Assembly (NCBI RefSeq): GCF_022201045.2 | Contig: NC_068562.1 | Span: forward strand, 2,914,001 to 2,978,000 | Reading direction: 5' to 3' | Length of the DNA: 64,000 bases | Origin: Citrus sinensis | Lineage: Eukaryota; Streptophyta; Magnoliopsida; Sapindales; Rutaceae | Part shown: one piece after another, positions 50,673-60,912 of the stretch | Position numbering within the stretch: the stretch's first letter is position 1 | Layout of the letters: every line of letters begins with the position of its first letter | Made by a program: the position numbers and the translations under genes | Notes under the pieces: model-generated | The model's input: only the letters and a program-made list of their open reading frames with translations | Databases searched by the model: none | Told to the model about the DNA's origin: nothing

Positions 50673-52003
50673 AAGCCCCATAATCCAAACGAGCAAGACA
50701 CAGCAAAAGTAAGTTGGCTAGGAAGGATTTTTAAATCCGTAACTACTCACTAGAAAGTACCGGCTTCATTCTTTAAAGTCATGGATGTGTTTTGGATCAC
50801 CTCGATTAGCACATAATTGATAATTTGGGATGGCCATTCGTCCGCAAATCGAAGCCAACCCAACCAAATCATTTTCGTTTATCCACTAGAGGTCAAATTA
50901 TTTGAATAATTAAAGAGACGTAGATACTTTGCATGTCCAGAATAATTAATAATGGAATAAGACAGGGGTGTGACAATCATTTCAATTATTTTCCTCGGGT
51001 ACTAGAACTGTAGAACTCTAATCCAAGTAGCCAACCAACTGGCTTGGATTTTTCCCCGTAGCCGAATGAAATAAAAAATCTTGTTTGCTACCCATATACT
51101 CCTATAAGCATAGTTGAGCCACCTATTGCATGAATACATAGAGTTACGAACACAAGTCTTTAAGCCACATGTTTTAATGATAAAAAAATAAATTTCAGAC
51201 AAATTATAAAATTCAAATATTTTATTGAGTCCGATAAAACAAACATAAAAATGAATAATTTGTATCAACTACATGTTAGTAATTTTATTGTTTAAAAGAA
51301 AAAAAATCCTACAAGTTAATAGTAGCTAGACACACCACGGTAATTTTAGTAAGTTATTTTTGGAATTTTTGACTGGATAAGCTAAATCAGTTTGAGGTTA
51401 GGCAATTATCATGGTTATGACATATGGAAAAATACAAGTTGCGGTGTTTCGTTGGTAATTTTTTTAGAAGAAATGAATTAGTTCGTGTCATTGCTACCAC
51501 TGAATGATGATTATTTTGAATAATAATAATAACAATACAACCATAAAATGAATGTGGCTAATCAGATAAATGCGGGGAATGAAAATATAAATTGATAGTA
51601 GAAAAGAAATCATTTTTCTGTTTACAAATTAGTGATGATGACATCTTAATTCATTGTCGAAAAAAAAATCTTATACAAATGTAAACTTAAAATTACACTA
51701 AATAATCTCTGTGTTATTGAAAGTATGACTAATTTGATTACAACTTATGTAAGAAATATGTCAATCATCAAGATTCAAATGTTGAATTATCTAAAAAGTG
51801 CAATTTAATTGTAATCAAAATAAAACATATAATTAATCTATAAACAAGAATTAGCATCCATGCAACATCTTTTCTTTCCCTCCTTTTTTTTTTAATATAC
51901 ATAAGGGTACATAATTAATTTATAAGGAGGCAATTTACATCAATCAGGTAAGGGCCCCATATTTGACCACTTCTGCTCCCTCCAATTGTTGCAAAACTAA
52001 GCC

Positions 52004-52011
52004 TATAAAAA
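52004..52011 (+). promoter_or_regulatory. Possible TATA box of the Dof gene
   Basis: TATAAAAA lies about 120 bases before the first in-frame ATG (52125) and 390 bases before the ATG preferred here (52392). If used, transcription would start near 52035-52040 and give a long leader. Confidence 0.45.
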
Positions 52012-52216
52012 TAATAACAAGCCGCACACCTAGCTAGCTGATTAGAGCCGACTCAAACAGTGAAATTAAACAGAAGCAGAGGCATATATAGCGTAGTTAG
52101 CCCGCCTAGGCCTAGCCGGCTGAATTGTCGTGCCTAGTGCCTAACAGAACACACTGTAAAAAGCCTGCTCATATAAGCCCCCAGGCGCAGCAGCACATGT
52201 TTCAGATTCTCTCATT

Positions 52217-52247
52217 CATTCTCTCTCTGTCTCTCTCTCTCTCTCTC
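52217..52247. repeat. CT-rich microsatellite in the Dof leader
   Basis: Interrupted (TC)n tract about 150 bases before the preferred Dof start. In the open upstream frame it would encode an LSLSLSL run, which fits a leader rather than protein. Confidence 0.8.
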
Positions 52248-52391
52248 AAGTCCAATCTCCTCTATATCTTTTCCATAAATTCATTCACTTGTTTACTTCA
52301 TTCCTTCCAACATCTCCTCCACATAACACCAAAAGCAAAAGCCATTCCAAAGTTCCTCTTGTTTGACACTTACCAAAAATATCAGCAAAAG

Positions 52392-53186
52392 ATGCCGACA
52401 GACTCCAATGAAAATAACAACAACAACAACAACAACAACAACAGCAGCAGCAGCAGCAGCAACAAGAGGGTCACCGCGAAGAACCCTGCAGCTGAACAGG
52501 AGCAGCTTCCTTGCCCACGTTGTGAATCCACCAACACCAAGTTCTGTTACTACAACAACTACAACTTCTCTCAGCCCCGCCACTTCTGCAAGTCCTGCCG
52601 CCGTTACTGGACCCACGGTGGCACTCTCAGGGACATCCCCATTGGCGGTGGCACCCGCAAGAACGCGAAACGCTGTCGTACCATTCCATCCAGTACTTGT
52701 GCTGCCACCAACACCATGTCGATCACTCCTGGTGTTGCTGTTGGCTCTGCTCATCAAGACTACCCTTTGCATGCGACTCCTGTTTTGGTGCCATTTCAGG
52801 GTGGCTCTGCGCCGTTGAAGGCCGCTAATATGAACGGCGGTTATGGGGTGTGCGGGAATGGGACTGGGGCTGGGGGTTTTGCGTCTTTGTTGAGTCCTCA
52901 GGGACCGGGTTTCTTGGCTTTGGGCGGGTTTGGGCTTGGGCTCGGCTCTGGGTTTGTTGGTGATGTGGGTCTTGCTGGGCTCGGGAGAGGGGCTTGGGGT
53001 TTGGCTGGGGTCTCTGACGCTGGTGCTGCAGCAGCTAATGGTGGCGGTGGCGGTGGTTCTTCTGGAATTGGTAACACGTGGCAGTTTGAGAGTGGAGAAG
53101 CAACTACTACTTCTGGGTTTGGCACTGCAGATTGCTTTTCTTGGCCTGATCTGGCTATTTCTACTCCTGGAAATGGTCTCAAGTGA
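52392..53186 (+). CDS. DOF3.4: Dof zinc-finger transcription factor, OBP1/DOF3.4 type
   Basis: Plant Dof factor; binds AAAG-core promoter sites. Arabidopsis OBP1 (DOF3.4) promotes cell-cycle re-entry and partners OCS-element bZIPs. Single exon of 264 residues from the preferred ATG (MPTDSNEN). An Asn run (8-17) and Ser run (18-23) come from adjacent AAC and AGC repeats. The Dof finger has Cys 41, 44, 66 and 69 (CPRC...[14 protein letters not shown]), followed by [20 protein letters not shown]. The middle is Gly-rich ([12 protein letters not shown]), and the C-terminus ([17 protein letters not shown]) matches the OBP1 ending GEYFAWPDLSITTPGNSLK. The frame stays open upstream to an ATG at 52125, giving an 89-residue extension; MPTD is preferred because OBP1 also starts MPTSD. 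The PPR neighbour further on supports synteny with At3g50410. Confidence 0.9.
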   Translation: MPTDSNENNNNNNNNNNSSSSSSNKRVTAKNPAAEQEQLPCPRCESTNTKFCYYNNYNFSQPRHFCKSCRRYWTHGGTLRDIPIGGGTRKNAKRCRTIPSSTCAATNTMSITPGVAVGSAHQDYPLHATPVLVPFQGGSAPLKAANMNGGYGVCGNGTGAGGFASLLSPQGPGFLALGGFGLGLGSGFVGDVGLAGLGRGAWGLAGVSDAGAAAANGGGGGGSSGIGNTWQFESGEATTTSGFGTADCFSWPDLAISTPGNGLK

Positions 53187-56100
53187 TCTGTTGTTTCATC
53201 CTGACTATTTCTTTGTCTTGTCCCTTTTTTTTTTTTTCTTTTTAAAATGGTTTCTTAATTAATTAGTGTGGAGATTAAACTAGTGGTGATATTGTTAGAG
53301 GAAAGATAGCTATATGACTCTTTTATTTATTTATTTATTTTTTTCCCCTTTTTGAAATTTCAAATTTTAGGATGTGCATGCATCATGCCATGTGGTTTGG
53401 TTGTTTATGTACCTATTTTGTGCAGTAGACTTGGCAGGGACTCACGGGTGTGTACTCTGTTTTTGGTGCAACATGCATGCGTACCAAACCACTTTGTATT
53501 TTTCACTTGCTTCAGCACATAATACTCCCTATCCTATCCTAAATGCTAAGCTGAAACTCATCGCGTACATGGAACATGGCAGAAAATTTTGCATCTCCAT
53601 CAATTGGAATCTGTATAAAATCCGCTGGGGGATTGATTGGGCTTAATTTAGAGGAAATAGTTGCATTATCGTCCATTCTGCAGAAATGGCAAAATAGTTG
53701 TTAAAATTTCGTAGAAAATTTTACCTGCTGTTTGTCTACACATCATTCAATGTTCAAGCCAGACAGCTTCTAATAATTGTACTTTTAACGTGTAAATTTT
53801 CTCGGAAACTTTGACTGAGACTAAGAGGAAAGTTTCACTTTAAGACAATAATTGTGTCCTCACTGAAAAGTAAAAACTGAATGCGGTTTCTGCAAATTAA
53901 CCTTTGCATTCATTGAAACCCGTCTATATATTCGTTATTCTCGCTACTTTCTCATCATTCTTCGAAGAACGCATGCAAAATGGTTGCAAGTTCTCGGATT
54001 TTTTTTTTTTTTTTTTTTAATTTTGAGAATACACGTCCAAAGCTATTATCCACGTGAAATCGAGAATAGTGATAAATAATAATTAAAAATCACTGTTTGG
54101 GGAACATGTTTTAAACTTGTGTCCTTACCTTACCTTAAATCACATACCGTCATTTTGTTACTTTTTTCTTATATTGCTGCTTTGCTGCAGCTTTTATTGG
54201 TTCCATTTCAAACTAGTGTGAACGGAATGCATGGCAAAAACATCCGGTTGGAATTTTAGCTCGATTGATCGGACCAAAATTTTTGGACTTTGAACTGAAT
54301 TTAAGGATTTTGGGTTGAGATCGAGCTTAAATATTAGGATCCGATTAAAATTTAAGTTAGGGTTCAAGTCCTATCTGATCTGAAATTCAAAATAAAATAA
54401 AAATAATTTTATTTGTATAATTTTATAAGAAATTATTTTGAATCATGTTTATTTTATTATTTATATAATTATATGGTTGAGAGCTTAAGTAATTTTTATG
54501 TTTATGTTAAAATTATAAGTGAGGTTACGTATATTTTTAAAAAATTTAAATTACTTAAATATTTAAAAAAATTACAAATTATGAAATTCGGGCTTGAAAA
54601 AAGGCCCAACTTGATCTTGACCTCAATCGGATTGGGTCTAACCCGATCCAAAATTTAAATGATCGGGTTTTTGTCTGGTTGGATCTTTTATTCTTGTTGT
54701 GCCCAAGTCCGACCCAACAAATTGCCACCCTTGAAACCAAGTTTGTTGTTCTTCCGTGACAAATTTTTAGGTTGTTAATAAGGGTTGTTATGTTTAGAAG
54801 GTTTGCTAACAATAAAGAAAGTTGATCCCCATTGTTGATGCTGAAATCTGCTCGCCTCTTGACCGACCAGATTCTTTCACCAACGTTTGTGTTATCTACT
54901 GTTGCTCGTTCACTGGGATTGAAATCGTCCTTCTTTCTCTCAATAGACCTGCACTCACTAAAAATGGATCAGAGACGCTGGTGGTTTTGCCGACGTAAAC
55001 CCTCCGATGCCTAAGTTAGCACAAGATGTTTACGGGAAAACAATGTAATTTGGATTCCAGGAGTTTATTAAAAATTTGTAAGGAAATGGTCTGGTTGCAA
55101 TTTGGCAGCGTTTTCCCTCTCTCCAGTTTTTCTATCCCTTTCTTCATCGATTTCTTCTTCTTTTATAGCCGTTGTCCCCACGTTTCCGTTTGCCATTCAT
55201 CCCACCTTTTTCGGGTAGTGGCAGCCCCTCATGGGACTCTAACTGTTACATTGTGGGCAAACGTGGATCTCGCGTGTCCTTCAACGGTTCTGGGAAAAGC
55301 GCAACTACCGCGATTCTGTGGGATCGTGTTCCCGCTTCTCTGGGGATGAGTGCCGGCTCGGTATATACCTCTGGTCGGTATGTTTCCTTGGTTGTATTTA
55401 TCTCTGGTCGGCTCATGTTAGCCCACGTGTTCTGCTCATATCACTTTGGCTGAAGCGATCCGTGCCGGGGCAGAAATAGTAGCATAGCCGACCTGGTGCT
55501 TTTATGTACTCAACACCCATAAAAGGTAAAATTTCTACACAGGTCCTGCAGATGGAGAAATCCTTGATTTTAATAATGGAAGAGGTATGTTAGAAAATAT
55601 GTTACATTTTTCAATGAGAACTTGCAAATTTTAAATTATGATATTTTATTATTTAAGAAATAAGTAATTTTTTCTTTTGCACTTAAATCATTCAAGTAGA
55701 AAAACAACTTATATATAAAAAATAAAAAAAATCCATTACTCAATCTAATTAATGTCTGGATCCCTTTCAATCTAGCATAAGAAATCTACCTGGTGGGAGA
55801 TAAATATTCTTAAGATCTAATTTATTATTATTATTATTATTATTATGGATTTATTTGATATTCTCCTTCTATTTATTAGTTATGTAGTTTATTTTAAACG
55901 GTTCATTTGATATACTTGTGCACTCTCTATACTTAAATTTTATGGACGCATAAAATTCATGACACCCACAACTATATAATGTGATTTTTATCACGATAGC
56001 ATTTTCCATTTATCAATTATCATACATGTAACCCTCGTCAATACGTACAAAATTAGAGTTTGAATTTCGTTTTGACGTTAACTTTGGGACTAATTGGCCA

Positions 56101-56301
56101 ATTTTGTTTTGAAAAGCAACATCAATTTAAGGAATATTATAAAAAGCGACAAAACTGCAAACAAGACACGCAAATATGATTCTCCTGACTGCAGTTAAAT
56201 ACCAATTTCACCCCTCGGCGATGAATCTCCCAAAACAGCAACCAAGGGCGGGGTTTGAAGAGGGGGTTTTTTCAATTTCTTCCCCAATTCAATACCCTAC
56301 A
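53187..56301. other. Intergenic region between Dof and NUP58
   Basis: The 3' flank of the Dof gene, then AT-rich DNA. At about 54230-54740 there is a dispersed-repeat-like stretch rich in phrases such as GGGTTCAAGTCC, GGATTGGGTCTAACCCGATC and GTCCGACCCAACAAATTGCC, probably a decayed DNA element; I cannot set its ends. A less AT-rich patch at about 55130-55480 has an open frame of 93 codons without a known domain. A (TTA)n run lies at about 55825-55847. Confidence 0.4.
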
Positions 56302-59300
56302 ATGTCGTTTTCACTGTTTTCGACTCCACAACAACAGCAACCCCAGTCACTCTTCCAGCCCCAGCAGCAGCAGCAGCAGCAACAACAAAACCCTTTTCAG
56401 AGCAGCCCACTTTTTTCGCAGCAGCAGCAGCAGCAACAGTTTCTTCCACAACAGCAACAACAGCAGCAGCCGCAACAACAGCATTTGTTTCTTTTCACGA
56501 ATGACAGAGCTCCGGCGAACTATAGTACCAAATGGGCGGATCTTCACCCGGATTCGCAAAAGATTCTTCTTCAAATCGAGTGTGTTTTTTTTTTCTTTTT
56601 TAAATTTTTGTCTACGTTGTTGGCAATAGAGTGTTTAGGGTTTTTATGCAACTTAGGGCGGAGAATATATGTTTACATTATGAGTTATTAGTTAGACATT
56701 GTAGCTTTGCTTCTTAGGCAAACTGTGTAATTTGAGTAGAATTTTCAGTTGTGTTCTGAGTTTCGATGAATAAGACTGTTTTGATGGGTGTTGAGCTGAT
56801 GCATGTAGGGAGCGGGTTTTGGAGTACAGGGATGAGAGCCAGCGGCTAGATCAATGTAGTCGCCTTTATGATTCTTCGGTTTCCAATGAAGGGTTCGAGC
56901 TCGATGCAAGCCATATTGTCCAAGTATGCATTTTGAGTTTCTGTCAATTGAATATTTTTTATTGGTATCTGGTTTGTTTTGTAAACTATTTGTGAAAGCA
57001 CTTTTGTTTTTATTTTTGTGAGCTGTTGCAATATTGTTATTATTTTTTTTCCCCAAATATTCTTTGGATTGAATAACAAAATCTTAGCTGGCAAGATGTA
57101 CATCAATTTATAGTGTTTATATGCTTTTTACATATGACTTTTGACATGCCTAATTGGCAACTTTTGGACTATGATACTTGTGTCTTCCATGCCACAAGAG
57201 TGTTCAAATATTGAAAAGTAATGACAAAATGTTCTGAGTTTGATTTGTAAAATCTTGGAAGGCATAAGATAGTTCAATGATTTGATATCACCGTATCTCA
57301 GTCTTCTTTTGCTTGAAGAGCAGCTATAAGGTTGTGATATTGAGTTAATTAACAAACCATCTAATGACGTAATCTCTCCTCCTCTATCAATGACCGTCAC
57401 AAGGCCTAGGATTGTTTTCTCTGGCCCTTTTATTTTTTTTGGCATGAGTTATACTATTATCTTTCACAATGCCATTCTAAATGCAACGTCATGGCATAAT
57501 AGTGAATATTCTTAATAAATTTTGGAAGGAACTTGGGGGAATCAGTACTTCCATGGAAAGGCAGAAAGCTCAGTTGCAAGAGCGGATGGCTGTTGTTAAA
57601 GACATGTTGCGGAACACAGAGATAGCTGTTCGTTCTTTCATGATGCTGCGCCCTAGGTTTCTACATCCTAATGCAGGAAGTGCTTCAAGTGCTACTGCAC
57701 CATCCCAGGCTTCGGGAGCAACAGCAGCACCTTCTTCCACTGGTCAACCAGCAAGTAGCTCTGTAGTTCCAGTGTTTGACTTTTACCGAGGACTTCCAAA
57801 GAAACCATCAGCTTTTTTGCAGCAAACAGTTGCCAGATTTGAGAAATATCTGGGTGAGTTCCGCCAATGGATTGAAGAGTTAGAGCAACTGATTCTTCTA
57901 GACCCAGATAGGAACTCTTCCAGCCACGGATCCTCTTTACTGCAGTCTCTACCTCAAGTCATATCAAACGTGCATATCTTTTTTGTTCACGTGGCTGCCA
58001 AGGTAATACTGGAGAAAACCTTAGAACGGCTTTTAATTATCTGCAATTTGTTTATCTTATTGTCTGTCCTTTATAAGGATGTAAATGCTACATATGCTAC
58101 TTCAATATTTTAATGCATGTGAAAAAAAACTGATATTTAAAGTTTGTGGATCTAATTTGAGTTGAAAGAGAATTCTTTCACCAGATGTGGTGCTGGAACA
58201 TTCTTCTTTTTGGGAAATAACTTTATGGAACACTGACTGGTTGTCTGGCACATGTCGTGCCTCTTGGAGAACCACATGAAAAGGCTGCAAGAGTACTTAA
58301 TAACTTGTGTTAGATTGTATTTGCCAATGTTTTAAGTACATGGGCCTTAAGCAGAATATGATGCTATTTCACGGTTCATTTTATATTATGCAGTCTTACA
58401 TGTATGAATTTCAATGTCAAAGTATGTGGTTTCAGCATGTTGAGGTGCTGGAAGAATTTTGAGTTGTGATTTATAATCTATGCTATATCGTGTGTGCCTT
58501 AGGCGGAGAGCATTCATCAATATGTTGAAACTATGAAAACAGCTTATCTCGCTGACCAGCGTCGACGAGGAGATGGTAGTGACCCGTTTCTTGAGGCTGA
58601 TCGACGAGAAACAGCCAGACAGGAAGCCGCTGCTAAGAGGGTACATCCAACTTTGCATTTGCCTGTAAATTCACAACCATCAGCGCAAGTTGGTGGGTCG
58701 CTCACAAACACAGCTACAGGGGCATTGGTCGCCCCACAGACATCAGCGGTGATATCAGCTTCTTCAGGAGGTGGGCTCTCTCTTTTTAGCACACCGTCTT
58801 CTGCTCCAGCTTCCTCTATGTCGTCTTCTCTGTTTGCAACACCAGCCACCTCTGCTTCACCTTCCTCATTATTTGGATCTGGTGTATCACCACAAATGTC
58901 ATCATCATCTTTATTTGCTGCATCAACTCTGTCTTTGTTTGGTAGTACTGTTCCATCTTTTGGGTCTACGACATCTGCTGGAGCATCACTTTTTTCAACA
59001 CCATTTGCATCAGGTATTTTGATCCTGTTTAGTTTTAAATTTCAATATCTACAACTACAATCAAATGGGCACTTTATTCTATCTGATAAAAAGGAAAAAA
59101 ATTGGCAATTCTTTTTCCTTTTTATTGTATTCTTTTTCCTTTTTACCACTGGTTGGAAACATAGCATTCTTCTTTTAGGCTTCTTTCAGGCTGGGGTTCA
59201 CTTTATTCATGCAGTATTTTGGCTGGCTATATACACGAATTCTGTTTGGATAAATACCAATAATTTGTCCTTCATATGAAAGAAAATTAACAAAGTAGGT

Positions 59301-60254
59301 GTTGTTTGCAACAGCAATAAATCTCGTAAACACAGATAACTACATTATTGAAATTGTGTTCTGCAATAGCACTGTGAATGTAGTGACATGAGAAGGTTCT
59401 TCAATTATTTTGTAGCCATTTTTTTTTCTTTGGGTTATTATTGTATAATTTTAAATACCTTGAGATATACACATAAGATCTCCAGAAATTTGATTCTGGT
59501 GATACTGATTATAGAATTTCTCATTCCTCAGAACTCCTTACTAGAAATTGATTTCTTATTCTATATTAAGTTTTATGATTATTCAATATTTTGTTTGTGT
59601 TCTGGTTTATTTATGACATGAAGCATTGGCTAAGATGTTGAAACTGAGGACTCCTTTTGCCTCATTGACTTGGCAGATAATCTAGTTAGTTTATGATAAG
59701 TGAGGAGGTAGACACTTGTTGAATTTAAGTTATTCTTGATGGTTATGTTATTTATTTTACTGTCTGCACAAAGTATTACCATCCAGTATCTGTATAAAGT
59801 ATTAGATCAATACATCTGAAAAAAAAAAATATTTATAAAGGAGCATATTTATTTATTTTATTTAGTTGATAGCTAGTGTGTTAAGTAATAAGAAGAGCCA
59901 TTGAAGTTATTTTTGGCTGCTATTTTAAAATTTTTTTTCCTTACTTTCCCTTTTGTCGGAACTACAGGTGCTCCATCAGGATCTGGGGCTAGCTTTGGGG
60001 CTGCATCTGTGAGTGAAAAATCATTTTTTCCTTTTCTATTTACGCCTAAGAAGAAATTTCAATGAACCTAGTTTTAGTTTTAAGTCATTTTTAATATACA
60101 GCAGCTATTTGAGATGAAGCTTAGTCCACATGCTTCACTTTCTTGCTTTCATAAGTTTCCTTAATGCATAGTATCCATCTACTGAATTTTCTTTCCTTTT
60201 CTGCTGTCCTTGCAGAAATCAACAAGGCCAAAAACTCGAACTGCCCGACGCTAA
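56302..60254 (+). CDS. NUP58: Nuclear pore protein NUP58
   Basis: Central-channel nucleoporin of the NUP62-NUP58-NUP54 complex, which lines the nuclear pore. Six exons: 56302-56579, 56809-56923, 57529-58002, 58503-59013, 59968-60008, 60216-60254; all GT-AG, joined frame 485 residues. It starts MSFSLFSTP and has Gln runs (about 10-65) coded by mixed CAG/CAA. The conserved coiled-coil region spans about 75-340 (YSTKWADLHPDSQK, YRDESQRLDQCSRLY, ELGGISTSMERQKAQLQERM, NTEIAVRSFMMLRPRF, FYRGLPKKPSAFLQQTVARF). A Ser/Thr-rich tail has FG-type repeats (SLFSTPSSA, SLFATPATS, SLFGSG, LSLFGST). The protein ends KSTRPKTRTARR, a basic tail from a 39-base last exon. An upstream in-frame ATG (56176) exists, but MSFSLF fits NUP58. 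Intron 2 is long (56924-57528). Confidence 0.94.
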
Positions 60255-60912
60255 TCACAGCGTCTTCAGTCTTGAATTTTGGAGGGAACATCCACATCCT
60301 CGAATTTTTGCTAGCTGAAGGCATTCATAGTTGGCAACAAACTATCTGTTCAGAAGGACCTCCAATAGGTTCTTGTTTGGTTCGGAGATCTATGTTGATG
60401 TAATGTTGTATGATATCTTTTAGGTAGGATTTTTGTGGTCAGTGTCAGAGATATCTAACATGTCAAAATAAGCTTTCTTCTCACATTAAGAAAGATTAGA
60501 TTAGGTTTTATTTTTTTCTTAAAAATTTTGTTCTCTGATTACCCTATGTTGTAATTTCCATTGGATCAATGCTTATTGAGATATTGTGTTCCTGGTACTT
60601 TCTCCAATAAATTTATCTACAGAAGAAAACAATGTAAAATTTGCATGACAGGCTTTACTTTTCTGACCAAGAGCCCAGAGATGCTCGCACCGTGAACAGG
60701 CTGGTGCGTACATTGTGGTCCGTTTGAAGATTAATGACACTAATAGTATAAATAATAATAATAAAATATGCTTTCATGAAATCGAGATACAATTGCCCTC
60801 CTCGGTCAGCTGCCTGAGACAAGAGGTTCTTTAATTACATGCTCTTTCAAAAATACATTTTTACTGGAACAAATTGTCCAATTCTCACTTGCTATTAGTC
60901 TTTACATCCTAT
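60255..60912. other. Convergent 3' flanks of NUP58 and PPR genes
   Basis: Contains the 3' untranslated regions of the two convergent genes. No other feature recognised. Confidence 0.55.

Larger units (their letters stand above)
47969..52124. other. Intergenic region with one SINE
   Basis: The 3' flank of the GDSL gene, then AT-rich DNA. A less AT-rich stretch at about 49040-50060 contains an open frame of 106 codons at 49742-50062 with no recognised domain; I list it as a finding, not a gene. A GAAA repeat lies near 49775. A SINE is at 50358-50672. A TATA-like motif (CTATAAAAATA, about 52003) lies upstream of the Dof gene. Confidence 0.45.

Noticed and set aside
54230-54740. Repeat-like block rich in GGATTGGGTCTAACCCGATC-type phrases
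   Set aside because: It looks like a decayed dispersed element, but I could not set ends, duplications or a family, so it is not listed as a mobile element.
57128-57445. 105-codon minus-strand frame in NUP58 intron 2
   Set aside because: It contains no domain I can name and no clear element ends, so I could not decide between a mobile-element fragment and chance.
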